A stretch of 64,000 nt of DNA from Isoetes taiwanensis. Its lineage: Eukaryota; Streptophyta; Lycopodiopsida; Isoetales; Isoetaceae. The notes below the pieces were generated by a model, which did no database searches, was not told the origin of the DNA, and saw nothing but the letters and a program-made list of their open reading frames with translations. A program made the translations under genes and the position numbers. The DNA lies in contig JAJEKV010000035.1 of the NCBI GenBank assembly GCA_021234155.1, positions 5,160,224-5,224,223 of the forward strand. Direction: 5' to 3'. Positions 46,367 to 58,936 of this stretch are shown one piece after another (the stretch's first letter is position 1; every line of letters begins with the position of its first letter).

Positions 46367-49300
46367 ATGTCTAGCAGATTTGGTGCATCATTATTGAATA
46401 CTGTGGATGTATACAAAGGAGGTCCAGGTTTCCAAGTATGGAAAGATACTATAGCACACATATTAGAGGTGGAGGACCTTTGGGAGCTGGTAGATCCAGC
46501 AGGAACAGTAGGTACAGGAGTACTTACAAGGACTGGTTCATCTAGTTCTGTTGTTGGAGCAGCAGGGAAGGCTGCAACAGGGACTGAAGCATCAGGAGAT
46601 GCAGGAGCAAGTGCTGGAGCATCTGGAACAGGAGGTAAATCATTGCTGGCCAAAACAAGGGAAGCACAAGGCATTATCACATGCAAGGTTAGTCCAACTA
46701 TACGCTTGAAATTAAGGTCATTAAGTCCTGGAGAGATGTGGAAGTTTTTACTCAAACACTATGAGGAGAAGACATCCTCACAAATTGATCTTCTTGAGAA
46801 TGAATTAAGGGGTTTAAAGCTTAAAGAAGAGGAGGATGTAACAGAATTCTTCAATAAGTTTGATAATCTTATTGCTGACCTAAATGGAGCAGGAGTTGTC
46901 ATTTCTGAAAGAAGTCAGGTGTTGCAAATATCTAGGGCAATTGGTGAAAATGAGACATTGGCCTTATTTATAAGAAAATAAGGCAGTAAATCAAGAGAAG
47001 AGGCAGAAAATATATTAAGAACTGAGTGGGAGCAGAAGAAAATACTAAAGCAGAATCAATCTGATGAAACTCCTGAAATTCTATTGCTTAAGAAAAAGGA
47101 TAAAGTGATATGTTATAATTGCCATGAGAAAGGTCATTATAAGAATGAATGCCCAAAATTCAAAAAGGATTTCAACTGCTACACATGTGGTGGCAGAGGA
47201 CATGCAGCTTCAAAATGTCCTACACCTAAAAATTATGGTAGATCTGCAAGAGGCAGAGGTGAAGCTAGAACTACAAGAGGTGGCAGAGGACGTGGTACTG
47301 AAAAAGCCTATGTGGCAAGAGAACAAGAAGACAAGACAAATGAAGAAGATGAGGATGAGGTATCTCATGAATTTGCAATTGTTAATGAGAGTATGTCATC
47401 TAACAAGTCTGATCATTTGATAGTTGATAGTGGAGCTGAAAGATCAATAGTACAGAATATTGATCTTTTGAAGAATACAACCAATGCAAATTCAAGGAAG
47501 ATTCAAGTGGGAAATGGAGCTCTTCAAGATGTTCAAGGAAGGGGATTATTGCAGTTAACAGATTTGGCTGGAAATGTTATAAACATCCAGAATGTTTTGT
47601 GTGTGCCTGGAATTATCAAAAACTTAATATCAGTTAGTCAGTTATGTGATTTGGGATATAAAGTTGTATTTGATGCTGATCAGTGCAATATTATGAAGGA
47701 TAATGAAATAAAGTTTTTTGGAAAACGTGTGGGGAACTTGTATGGATTGGAAAATAGTGTTCATCATTCTACTAATGCAGTTCAGGAAGTTGGCTTAGAT
47801 ACTTGGCATAATAGACTTGCCCATACCAATTATAAAAAATTAGAATCACTTCACAAGCAAGGTCTTATTAGCTTTGAAAGTACAACTAGACAAGATCTCA
47901 TATGTGAGGGATGTGCCCTGGGTAAACTAAGCAGGTTGCCATTTCATAAAAGGAAAAATAGAGCACAACAAAAACTTGAGCTGATACATTCAGATTTATG
48001 TGGCCCCCTAAATGTCAAAAGCAGAACAAATAAGAGATACTTTATAACCTTCACAGATGATTACAGCAGAATGTGTACCACATATTGTTTAACCAGGAAG
48101 TCACAAGCAATAAATGCATTCAAGCAATATGTTGCAGAAAAGGAACGAGAAACGGGTGTCAAAGTGAAATGTATCAGATCAGATAGAGGAGGAGAATACC
48201 TTTCAGGCCAATTCAAATCTTTTTGCATATCACATGGAATCAAGAGACAATTAACCTGCAGACACTCACCTTAGCAGAATGGAGTTTCAGAAAGAAAGAA
48301 TAGAACCTTATTGGATGCTGTCAGATCAACGCTAAAGGAAAGTGGGTTGCCTAACTATCTATGGGCAGAAGCACTTTATACAGCTGTTGAAATTCAGAAC
48401 ATGCTTCCATCAGTAAGTCTTCAAGGAAATATTCCTATGCTGCTATGGGATTCAGGGAAGAAGTTAAACTATGAAAAGTTCAAAGTATATGGATGTATGG
48501 TCTATGTGCACGTGCCATCTGAACTAAGAAAGAAGTTAGATAACAGGGCAGAAAAAGGTTTTTTGGTAGGATATGACAAAGAATCTAAAGGGTACAGAAT
48601 CTACTTGCCAGAGTCCAAGGAAATCATAATTAGTAGGGATGTATTATTTAATGAAGAAGTGTTATACAAACATAAATTCAAGAAAGGCATCAAAATTCAA
48701 CTAGATAAACCTGAACAAATTCCCAAAGTGGAATTTGAAGAAGAAGATTATGAGGAATTAGAAATTCCAGAAATACCAAAAGAAACAAATGAGCTGGAAC
48801 AATCAAGTTCTGAAACAAATGTGCTGGAACAACCAAGTTCTGGAGATTTTTCAGATCTAAGACAAGCAAGTGCTGAGCCCATCAAGGAATATCATGAAAA
48901 GAAGAAAAGGAAAACCCAGGCAGAAAGGCTTGTTGAAGAAGCTAAACTGGAAGATCAAAATTATGGCAGAAATGAAAGGGGAAGAAGTAGAAGAATTGAA
49001 GCAAAGACAGTTGAACATGAATATATTATGGCAATATTAGAAGATGAGATAATTCCCCAAAGTTATGAAGATGTACAAGAAAGCATTGACAGAGATAAAT
49101 GGATAGCAGCTATGGATGATGAACTCAAATCATTTGTGGACACTAAAACATATGAACTTGTAAAATTAGATGGTAGCATAATATCATTGGTAGCAAATGG
49201 TTATTCAGAATTAAACTAAAGCCAGATGGGACAAAGAAATATAAGGCTAGATTGGTGGCACAGGGCTATACACAGAAAAAGGGAAGAGATTATGATGAGA

Positions 49301-50617
49301 CTTATTCTCCACTGGCCAAATTGACAAGCATCAGAATATTGTTGGCCATGGCAAATGCTATGAAACTGGAAATACATCACATGGATGTCAGAACAGCATT
49401 CTTAAATGCAACATTGGAAGAAGAAGCATTTCTGAGGCAACCTCCAGGTTATGAACAAGGCAAGAACATGATCTGGAAACTAAATAAAGCAATGTATGGA
49501 TTGAAGCAGTCACCAAGGGAATGGTACCTTTGCATGAATCCGTTTTTGCAAGAACAAGGCTTTAATAAACTACATAATGATGGTAACCTTTACAGATTAG
49601 AACAAAACAAAGAATATTGTATTATTGCCCTTTATATAGATGACTGTATCATGGTGGCAACTTCACTGAACATTCTAAACAAATGCAAAGGCATTTTAAA
49701 GTCCAGGTTTCAAATGACAGACTTAGGGGAGCTAAGGAAATTTTTGGGGATTGAGGTGGTCAGAAATAAGGAAGAAAAATGGCTCAAACTGCATCAAACC
49801 AAGTATATAGAAAATATGCTTAAAAGGTTTAACTTGGTTGAGGCCAAACCTGCTAAAATACCCATGATTCCAGGACACAGACTGACTGATATTCAGCAAA
49901 CCACAGTTGAGGATATCACAAAGATGGAAAATGTACCCTACCGAGCATTGATTGGCTGTTTACTTTATTTAGCAAATAGCACTCGACCTGATATTGCTTA
50001 TGCTGTAAATATTCTCAGTAGAAGAAACCATGATGCTACACAGGAACATTGGGAGGCTGCTAAACGTGTATTGAAGTATTTGAAGGGCACTCAAAATCAA
50101 GGAATCTGTTATGACTCAGAAGATCTCACTATGTCATGCTTTAGTGATGCAGATTGGGGAGGTGATCTCTCCACTAGAAGATCAACCTCAGGATATGCTA
50201 TTTTCTTTGGTGGTGGAGTGATTACCTGGAGGTGCAAGAAACAAACAGCTATAGCCATGAGTTCTGCAGAAGCAGAGTATGCTGCATCCTCACTTGTAGC
50301 TAAAGAAATTGTATGGTTGAGAAGGTTGATGGATGAACTATGTTGTGAACAAACAGGTCCCACAGTAATATGGACAGATAGCCAAAGTTGCATAGCCATA
50401 GTGAAAAATCAGAACCAAGCACATAGAACTAAGCATTCATTTTATAAGGGAGTTGGCAGAAAGAAAATTAATTGAAATGCTTTATTTGGACACTAATCAT
50501 CAAGTTGCAGATATTTTTACCAAGGCTCTGCCTATAAACAAATTCAATGGATTTAAGGCAAAGTTAAAGGTGTTGGAAAAGCCACAATTGCAGTCTTATG
50601 AGCTGAAGGAGGAGTGA
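46367..50617 (+). pseudogene. copia gag-pol polyprotein with four lesions
   Basis: Start at the ATG at 46367. Gag has two CCHC knuckles (CYNCHEKGHYKNEC and CYTCGGRGHAASKC near 47112-47210), the protease has VDSGAERS (about 47425), and the integrase has HNRLAH, CEGCALGK, HSDLCGP, FTDDYSR and SDRGGEY. The reverse transcriptase has AFLNATLEEE, YGLKQSPREW and YIDDCIMV, and RNase H has SDADWGGD, SSAEAEYAA and TDSQS. Lesions: TAA at 46979 in gag; TAG at 48272 at the Gln of the integrase SP-QNG box; a frameshift at about 49175-49190 just before KWLFRIK; and a deletion of about 14 bp at 50433 before the HFIREL box. The last frame ends at TGA 50615, formed by the first bases of the right LTR. Confidence 0.92.
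50605..50614 (+). promoter_or_regulatory. copia polypurine tract
   Basis: GAAGGAGGAG directly before the right LTR. Confidence 0.85.
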
Positions 50618-51504
50618 TGGAAATTCATCTCATAATCCTGCAAGATCCAGGTCAGTACATGCAAACAATAATATAAGTTGTGTACAAGGTTATCATGTGA
50701 TGAGGGTTATCATTTGTATGATCTAACTATGAGAAGCAGTGGCAGTAGTGTAGATCAACATGATTTCAAGTTGTCTGCTTAATGTACCTATGAGAAGCAG
50801 TGGCAGTAGGTTACCTTGCAGACCATGACCTAATTTAATGTGCAAATGAGAGAGGAGTTTATGCCAGGAGCCTATGCCAAGTTGTTTAATACTCAAGATC
50901 ATCACCAAGGTTAAGAAAATGATTGAAATGTTAACATGAATATTGAGGAAGAACTTCTAATAGGGAAAAATTGATTCAATGGTCGAAAAGCCAGTTTATG
51001 CCGTTTGTCCTGTGGGATATTTGTGAAAGGCTAGTTTCGTGGACTTGTCCTGTGGGATATTATCGACGGATTGAAATACCAAGATTGGAAAGAAAGATCG
51101 GTCCCATAACCGTCGGAGTGATGAATATAACTGGTAGAACACTTGCTGTTTTGGACATATTGAAGGAGGAGATCACATTGGTGATCAAAGATCTGCAATG
51201 GCCGGAGTCAACCATGCTACAGTTATTGGGTCAATGCCCCGATGAACAGTGACTTATTTGCTACAGTATTCCTATGGTTAAATCATTACTTTTATTATTG
51301 ACAATGATCTTATTGTCCTAAGGCCATTCTAGAATGTTTTCTAGAACCTTGAGTAATGATGCTTGTATATGTTCTAGAGAAAATTAGTGACCATCTTTTG
51401 GCTTTTCTCTAGATCATCATTGTAACTCTATTGTTATAGAATTTGCAAATCTTGCTAGACATCTAGATTCATTGTCTTGTGTGCATTATCTTTAAACTCC
51501 ATCA
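50615..51504 (+). mobile_element. copia 3' LTR
   Basis: 890 bp. Identical to the left LTR apart from about seven substitutions and an 18-bp insertion after tctagaaccttg (near 51352). Confidence 0.93.
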
Positions 51505-51509
51505 TCCGT

Positions 51510-52757
51510 AACTTCATTTGGGCAGGTACTGAGACAGGTGTAGTTGTGAAGGTCGCTTGGTCCACATGTATCAAACCAAAATTTGCTGGAGGTCTAGGTA
51601 TGATTGACTTTCATTTACAGAGTAAAATTATGATATCTAAGTTCATTTGTCGCTAGTTGGTGGGTATGATACATTCGCCTGGAATGAGATTGGTTGCGCA
51701 AGCACTTGGGCAGTGTATTCCTTTTGGAAAACCGGCACTTAGGGCAGTTCTTTCTTGGTGTCTCTTTTATCAGCTTCGTCCATATCCGAATGCTTCCCCC
51801 TTCTTGAAGGGACTGCTTGATTCTTGGGAGACAGTTCGTGTGCTATTTAAGATTAATCCAGGTGTATGTCCACAGGTAGGTTCTTTGTGTTGGTGGATTC
51901 CTCTGGATAATCACATGCCTCTGTGTGCTACTGTACATCCATTGACTCAGCGACGTTGGAGGCGTGCTGGTACTCTCACAGTTGGTGCTTGGTATGAGGC
52001 AGGACACTTGTTGACTTGGGATGCTTTTCAGACTAAGTTTATGCTATCTCGATGGGACAGAGCTCTGTGGCAAAAGCTGGCTGGCATTCTGCTAGACGCT
52101 CCTTTACAATCAGTTGATGTGCCTATTTGGACTGGTCCCCAAATTATTAATGCACAACGTCTTGTGCATTCATTATATCAAAAGCTGGTTGATGTTGACA
52201 TTGTCCTCCCTCGGACTGGTTGGCAGCTCCGCATTCCCCCTCCTCAGTGGAAGCATATGTGGTCCTGGGTCTGGAATAAATTGCTGCATCCCAAAGTTTC
52301 TACCTTATGGTGGCAACTCCTTCACAGATGTTTGCGGGTTAATGTGTTGGTTCATAAGTTTTATCCCCGCATTTCAGAACTTTGTCCACTGTGTAAGTGG
52401 CAGGTTGAGAGTATCGAGCACTGCTTTTTTCCATGTGACCAAGTTCAGCCAGTTTGGTCATGGTTACTATCTCTCTTCCATGTGGTCTTGACTAGCCAAC
52501 AGGTGCTTGTCGCCATTTATCCTTCCACTTGGAACAGCTTGAAGCAACAGGCTTTCCACTTAGCTTCAGGTTGGTTGTTGTGGTCTATTTGGAAAAGAAG
52601 GCGGATGTTTATCTTCAAAGGCTTATCAATTAGTGTCGACCAACTTCTTCACGAGGTGCAAGACAGATTGGTGAAGGCATACCTATGTTCTCAGCTTGCT
52701 CCTGAGAAAAAACGTTTGATTTTTGAGGAATATTTGGGTATCTTATCTTATGCATAG
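51510..52757 (+). pseudogene. LINE ORF2, 3' part, after the copia insertion
   Basis: Resumes with NFIWAGTETG and VVVKVAWSTC, equivalent to the conserved region after the reverse transcriptase in L1-type plant LINEs. A TAG follows at about 51654. The frame 51657-52757 then carries the zf-RVT domain (STLWWQLLHRCLRV, CPLCKWQVESIEHCFFPC) near the C-terminus. About 110 bp of 3' sequence and A(13) at 52868-52880 close the element. Confidence 0.85.
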
Positions 52758-52867
52758 ACAGGTGGCTGCACTCAGTGGATTATCTTTGTCTACTGACATT
52801 TTATTCCTGTCTCTGCATCTATGTGTGTACTTCTTCTGGAATATTGAATAACAGTTCGTCGTCCTTC

Positions 52868-52915
52868 AAAAAAAAAAAAAGGAAAAAGAAAAAAAGAGAG
52901 AGAGATGCTTTTCCA
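52868..52915 (+). repeat. LINE poly(A) tail with A-rich and GA repeat
   Basis: A(13), then ggaaaaagaaaaaaagagag. It marks the 3' end of the LINE that hosts the copia element. Confidence 0.8.
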
Positions 52916-55010
52916 TATAGAGGGTCTCATCAAGTCTGTGAAGTGAACATGAAGCAGAGTGGGATTAGAGAAACATAGTAAATAAAATGTTAAGAGAAAT
53001 CCTAAATAAAAGCAACTCCTAGAATGGTCTCATCCTAAAACATACATGCTAGCCTTGTTCAAGAATGGTCCTTATCTATCTATCTATCTATCTAAATTGA
53101 TGTCATTCTGGTATAAATGCCACGTGAATACGTCCAAAAACTCTCATTAAGATGAGAGGTTCTAGTTTGATTCACCAAGAAGAAGGTCGAACCTCCTCTT
53201 TATGGGATAAGGGAAACAAGAGTAAAAAAAACCGTTCCAAAAGAAAACCATTGATGGAAAATTGATGCAAGAATATTGGATATGTAACATCTTTAGGAAT
53301 AATTTATTGGCCCCCAAAATGCATGTCAATAATGCGTGCATAGATCATTCTTCCCTTGATTCTGAGTGATGATTCGCTTGCTCGGATCGATGCCATCTCA
53401 ACAAACATTATTAATGAGACCATATGTGTACAAATAGATGGTCAAAATGGATGAATAGTGCATACAACCAGAGTTGAGCCATCTAAGAAGATAGTGAAAA
53501 GAAGAAGAAGATGGACCGTGGAAAATGTTAAGAAAAGATACCCTAGCTCAGACTATGGAAACATGTTTTGTGAAGCTGGGACAATTATGCACGTTTTTTA
53601 ATAAGCACCAGTATATATAAGTACATGGTTCTATTTTGGATGCTGTACATTTTGTACATAGGATAGATTTTCCATGTCAAGATGATGTAGAATAGTGGAG
53701 AGCAATAGGATGTATTGAAAGTTCTAGAATGCTCTTACGTAGATAGACAAGAGAATCAAATTAAATTTTATTCTCCAAAAAGATCAAAAGGTCTATACCC
53801 AAGAAAGAGAATTGAGTTGAATTAATTTTATCACGGGGATCAAATAGCCTCTATATATGCAATGCTTAGTGTGATTACAAAGAATAGTGATTATCTATAT
53901 TTTCAGGAGAAACTTCGAGGGTTCATCTTGAAATTGGTAAAAAAATTCTTTATTTTGTGTGTTATTATTCATCACATGCTTTTAATCTCCAAAATACCAG
54001 GGTAGGGTCTTCGTTTGAAGTCTTGCACATATGGCCCTCCTAGGGCCCATTAAATTGAATATTTGGTTCTCATGTTTTTTACATTAAATGTTTGAAACTG
54101 GTCTGCCGGCAGACGTGCATTTCCCGGTTTGTTCCATTCTCATTCTCATCCATCAATCTCATTCTTTTTTCATTTCTTTCAACTTATTCCCAGTTTGTCT
54201 TATACATTTTCTTCTTTTCATATCCTCTACTCTATTCCCGTTTATTTAAACTATGTTCTAAAGGTCAAACCCAAGGTGGCGTCTATTTTGTCCATTCCAT
54301 TCCATTCTTATTACCTTTAACTCTATTCCATTTTGTTAGCTTCCATTCCATTTGTTTCTAATCAAGTCTTTGTTGTCGAAAAGTCGACTTGTCCTTAAAT
54401 TTACACTTGTATGTCGTCTTATGCACTTTGTCATTCTATGGTCTAGTCATTCTATTTCATCAATTTGCTCCTCCTCCTCCTCCTTAGTATGATTCTATTT
54501 CATTCAATAGGTGATCATCAATTCTTGTATTGGGGAATGGAAGTTGGGATCCTGGCCCAACAAAACAGAAGTGGGCATCCATTTTTCCACTTTGCCGACA
54601 TTTGTTTGTCCCCTAGGAGATGAATTTCTTATAGCTTTGCCGGAATTTTTGTCCTTACATGGTGGATAGGTCGAAAAGAAGAGGTGTTACACAATCCACA
54701 TCCAAAATGTCAATACATGTTGGTGCTAAAAGTATAAAGTATAAAGTATAAAGTCTAGCATGATCAAGTCAAGCCTAATTGGACATAGAAGCTTCCTCGA
54801 TGTGTTAGGTGGTGTCATATATGAACCCATAGAAGCTTCCTCGAATTAGGAACATCATTCTGTGATATAAATTACAAGTATAGACAAGCAAGGCAACACA
54901 CTAGTTTCTTTTGTTTACTTCATGAAGTCCTGTTCAATTTTATCATTTGAAGATCTATAATCTTCAATTTTTTCATCTTTTCTTTGTCCCCTTCGTGCTT
55001 TTAAGTTGTA
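52916..55010. other. intergenic, microsatellites only
   Basis: An (ATCT)5 run lies at 53073-53093, cattc-rich low complexity at 54120-54360, and (CTC)6 near 54468-54483. No gene supported. Confidence 0.5.
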
Positions 55011-55029
55011 TTACTAAATTTGTAGTGCA

Positions 55030-55490
55030 ATGGCTCCTTGTTGTCATTGTCATTGTTCTTGCCAGAAAACAGAGGTGATCCTCAAGGTAAACATGTGCTG
55101 TAACAAATGCAAGGAAGAAATGCTTAAAGTTTTCAATGAAATGAAAGGCAAGTGCAGTGTATGCATGCCATCATTTTTCTCTTGGATCCATGTTTGACAT
55201 TTTCTAATATGTTATTTTTGTTGTTTACAGAAGTTGATTCAATTGACGTGGATTGTGACAAACAAATGGTTAAAATAAAGGGATCTCTCACACAAGATGA
55301 ATGCATTAAGCAATTGAAGAAGATAGGCAAGGAAGCAGAGCCATGGCCAACGAAAGATGAAGGGCAGGAAAAGGATAGTGGACCAGAAACCATTGTGGTG
55401 TATAGATATTTAGAAAGATATCCTCGTCCATATTATGGAGACATGTGTTATTGTCCTAACGAAAATCGGGATAGTTGTTCAATTATGTGA
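55030..55490 (+). CDS. HIPP-type heavy-metal-associated isoprenylated protein, two exons
   Basis: Exon 1 is 55030-55147 and exon 2 is 55231-55490, giving 125 aa. The start MAPCCHCHCHCSCQ (the Cys-His run as read, approximately) is followed by an HMA domain: VILKVNMCCNKCKEEM holds the M-C-x-x-C metal site, and IDVDCDKQMVKIKG with QLKKIGKEAE completes the fold. The protein ends CSIM, a CaaX box for prenylation, so membrane attachment is likely. The family binds and moves Cu, Zn or Cd in plant cells. The 83-bp intron starts GCAAGT after AAAG and ends TTTACAG, a GC-AG intron. A GT donor four bases on would break the frame. The gene looks intact. A broken relative lies 1.25 kb downstream. Confidence 0.85.
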
Positions 55491-55499
55491 TTAGATTTA

Positions 55500-56280
55500 A
55501 TGGCAGCATCAAAATTACCATATGCTTGTGAGGATTAGAGCGGCACTTTAAGTTGGCTGACCTGAAGGCTCATCTGGATTCTGAAGTGGGATTTTTTTGG
55601 TTTCCAGGTAGATAATTGATCGTATTTCATTAATATATATTTGATTCTCCAAAGCACATTGATTAAATAATTAAATCTTACTTATGCCTATGTGTGAGCT
55701 TGCATGTCAGTCTAGTCTTATTTTGTGAAAAAGTGCTTCAGAGAATGTTATAATTGGAAGTGTGATTTATGTCTAATGGAGCTTAATTGCTATTTCACCT
55801 TTTTGGGACCAAGATGGAAAACCAGGTGAAGCTTGGAGCACTGTATATATTTGATGCCGTTATGTTTCAGGGTCTTTGACATGTTATAGCCACATCACAA
55901 AAAAAATACACGGCATTTTTGTGGACTTAGCGGATTTTTTGTGATTTTGGGCTGGGTTAAACATGCTCACGTCTGACATATACAACAATGAGTGCAGCCT
56001 TTGCAGCCAGATTCCATAAGAAAGAATCATGAAAAAAAAGAAAATCATGTATGTGAAAGACTTTATTAAATGGCAATATAATATGAAGCAAAAAGTAAGG
56101 AAGATGTGGACAGATGACAGATGACGTTCAAAAGCTAAAGGCACATTCTCATTCTCCGAACTAGCCCTGAATCAAGGGAAAAATAACGTTATCCTTGTTA
56201 TGGGTTGTGGCACAATCATTACCGATGGTTATTCTACAGAATGGAATCACCAACCAACCATTGGGATCATATTGCGCCAG
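55500..56280. other. 3' flank of the HIPP-type gene
   Basis: AT-rich with no further gene. The transcript end is not evident. Confidence 0.4.
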
Positions 56281-56284
56281 TGTT

Positions 56285-56406
56285 GGGCAAAGTCGGTGTA
56301 ACACTATAAACTAACCAGTTGAAATTGCAAATTTTCCGGTTCGGTGGGCAAAGTCGGGGGAACACTATAAACTAACCAGTTGAAATTGCAAATTTTCCGG
56401 TTCAGT
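56285..56406. repeat. 61-bp tandem duplication
   Basis: gggcaaagtcgg.g.aacac starts at 56285 and 56346. The two copies differ at only a few bases. Confidence 0.85.
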
Positions 56407-56737
56407 TAGTCTGTCGTAGGAATTTTTCTGGCAAATTCTCTTAAGATTTTCTATCAAGATAATAGAAATTTCCGACTCTAAACATAATATATCTTGAGTG
56501 GTCAAACTAACCATAGGAAATTTTCTGGTGGGACCTAAAAAGTTCCCCAAAACACTGTATTGGGCCACATCCGCGTGGCAAGGGTAACTTTATTTTCCCG
56601 AGAACAGAGGGCTTAAGCGACCAGGTCAAACACGAGGGTTAAAGATAAGGTCAAGTCAAGCATTCTCCATTCATGGAACATCGCCTGCCCGAAGATGAAG
56701 CATTTCTGGTTTGATTTTTTCCGGTTGACTTGCAGCT

Positions 56738-57011
56738 ATGGCCCCCCAACATCATTGCCCTGAGAAGAACAAAAACACAGATCGTTCTCATAAATTTTGT
56801 GCGTTTTCTCTGTGTAAATCTGAAGCTTTGCTCAATCGGATTATGACGACAGTTTTGTTACTTAGTTAATTGGGTATTTCATCAACAGTTTGTTTCTTAG
56901 TTAATTGGGTATTTTGCAGGATCAAACGGATCATCTTTCAGGAGTCGAGACCGTGGCGTTTGATGTCGTCAAGAACATGGTTACTGTAAAAGATGTTGAT
57001 TGCCTAAAAAG
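56738..57011 (+). pseudogene. partial HMA (HIPP-like) gene
   Basis: The ATG at 56738 reads MAPQHHCPEKN, like the start of the HIPP-type gene. After an intron-like gap ending in tattttgcag, 56920-57011 reads DHLSGVETVAFDVVKNMVTV and KDVDCLK, the second half of an HMA fold (family form LxGVxxVxxDxxxxxVTVxG). A donor-like AAAG/GTACAG follows. The first HMA half with the Cys-x-x-Cys site was not found between, so the copy seems to lack metal binding. An unannotated middle exon is the alternative. Confidence 0.5.
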
Positions 57012-57400
57012 GTACAGAAAAAGGGCACAAGTATATGTTATAGTGTTGTTACAAAGGCGCTCGATTCTATCCTCTTTCTGAAAATCTTAACATAAATCCG
57101 ACACCAAGACTCTGATTCCCAAAATTTGACGAATTGAATTCGCAAAATCCATCAGATTGGAGCTTGAATTGAGGATCAGAGGCAACAACGAGAGCTGGCC
57201 CAAATCTGCAATCCGCATTTCATCACAGAAGAAGGGCCATTACGTAAAACTTCTGGTTTGCGTTGTGGGCGAATCTGCCTCGCCGGAATTGGATCTAAAA
57301 GCTCATACGAGGCAAATAAATGAGTAGACGAATCTCCATCTGAAGATTGATAAACACAACCCCTCCTTCCCCTCTGTTACAGCCTCTGCAGTTATGGGGT
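57012..57400. other. intergenic
   Basis: No gene seen between the HMA fragment and the palindrome. Confidence 0.4.
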
Positions 57401-57551
57401 AGATAACGTCCTCTCCCGAGGAGTTATGGGCCATAAAAATGGCTGAGTGGCCATGTGGCCACGAAATTCCGAGGCCGGCCTCGGAATTTCGTGGCCACAT
57501 GGCCACTCAGCCATTTTATGGCCTATAACTCCGAGGGGAGGACGTTATCGA
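57401..57551. repeat. 150-bp near-perfect palindrome without spacer
   Basis: Arms 57401-57476 and 57477-57551 meet at gaggcc/ggcctc. The inner 43 bp (gtggccatgtggccacgaaa and neighbours) are perfect. The outer part has a few mismatches (for example one A fewer in the right arm at ccatttta). Such a foldback can be a MITE or a head-to-head transposon end. Confidence 0.85.
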
Positions 57552-58516
57552 CCTTAACGTCCTTGGCCGAGGCATTTGGCAGAGACGCCATAGCCAAGCT
57601 TGGCAGCCCGGACTGCATTCCGGCAAGAAAAAAAAAACAAATGTAAGCCTCTGTTTTCATAACAGAACATGCATCAAGAACATGTGATGCGGGACGAAAG
57701 GCGGGAGGCTGATTTAAACAGAGCGAGTCCGATTTGCCGGGGAGGCCCGATTTAAACAAAGGGGAGTCGGTTGCATCAAATGAGGCGGATTTAAGCGAGC
57801 GGGAGTTCGGTTTGCATCATTTGCATCAAATGAGTCGATTTGCATCAAATCGCGGTGGATTTAAACAAAGCGGAGTCGGATTTGCATCAAACGCATCAAA
57901 TGAGTGGAGTTGTAACATCTTTCTTGCCGTTCTTTAACCCTTTTCCGCCTTTTTGTATCGAAGCTCCCGTAGCGGTGGTTTTTATTGCGGTATTACCCGC
58001 TAGAAGCTCTGTTTTAAAAACGAGAGATGCCACCGCCGGATCAAACAAAGAAAATCTGAAAAATGAAGCGCCAGGTCGTTCAAAAGACGAGAGAAGCCGA
58101 CCGGAGGCGCCCTCGATCGGCTATGGCTTGGAGGAACGAAGAAAATCTGAATCTTTGCTAGAAGCTGTTTTTAAAAACGAGATGCCACACCAATCAAACG
58201 ACAAAATCTGAAAAAATGAAGCGCGGAGTCGTTCAAAAGGCGGACGAAAGCCGGTGAGGCCGCCCTAGAGATCCGGGCTATGGCTTGAGGCCGGAGGCCC
58301 TGGCTATGGCGGGCTTTGCTAAGGATCGACCACCGCAGAAAGTGCGGCCCGAAAAAGTAGTGCGTGGCGATGCCGAAAGCGAGGGATGTTATGGACATAA
58401 CATTTTTGTTATGGACATAACAGTTTTGGCCCAAAATTGTTACTGGATATAACCTCTTAGAATCAACGGCTAGGATTTAATCCTACGGCTAAATGCAGAG
58501 GCCAAGGACGTTAAGG
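57552..58516. mobile_element. candidate 965-bp element with 17-bp inverted ends
   Basis: CCTTAACGTCCTTGGCC at 57552-57568 recurs inverted at 58500-58516. The interior has repeats: gatttaaacaaagcggagtc with gcatcaaatgag variants at 57710-57915, and two 156-bp-spaced copies of tctgaaaaatgaagcgc at 58053 and 58209. No transposase. Terminal duplications were not confirmed, so the element call is tentative. Confidence 0.3.
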
Positions 58517-58936
58517 CTTCTTCGCCAGAAAACAGAGAACCCACTTTCTTTCTTTTTTTGAGGGAATTTTAATCTTGGAGCTAAATGGCGCATCCAGAGC
58601 CTTCGAATTTCTGGCTCCCTTGTTTCCGAATTCCTCTTCCTTGCTCATGGCCTTGGCATTAGGCTGGGCTGTTAAAAAGCCTTATGTCTTAAGGCAAGAA
58701 CCAGATCGCAGGAAGCACTGATTATGCCCAGGGATCAAAATTCAAAATAATGTTGGCTATATACTGCAAACCTACTTACAAAATCTGGTTTTCCAATGCA
58801 AACCATCTTCAAAAATTTAGTTTTCAACCTCTTCTAGGATGACTACTCAAATACATCATCCCAATTCCTTCCATAATGGGTACTCAAATCTAAGCAACAT
58901 AGGTGCATCCAAAATATTCAAGCACATTTGGTTTCC

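Larger units (their letters stand above)
45474..51504 (+). mobile_element. Ty1/copia LTR retrotransposon, full length, nested in LINE
   Basis: A 6.03-kb element with LTRs of 872 and 890 bp, an initiator-Met primer site, gag-pol in the order gag, protease, integrase, reverse transcriptase, RNase H (the copia order), a polypurine tract, and TCCGT target duplications. The LTRs differ at about seven bases plus an 18-bp insertion in the right one, so the insertion is recent. The coding region nevertheless carries two stops and two frameshifts, so this copy needs proteins supplied by other copies. Confidence 0.95.

Noticed and set aside
45582-51252. Paired frames of 61 and 93 codons in both copia LTRs
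   Set aside because: They are LTR sequence and identical only because the LTRs are.
54092-54361. 89-codon plus-strand frame
   Set aside because: Translates cattc-rich low-complexity DNA.
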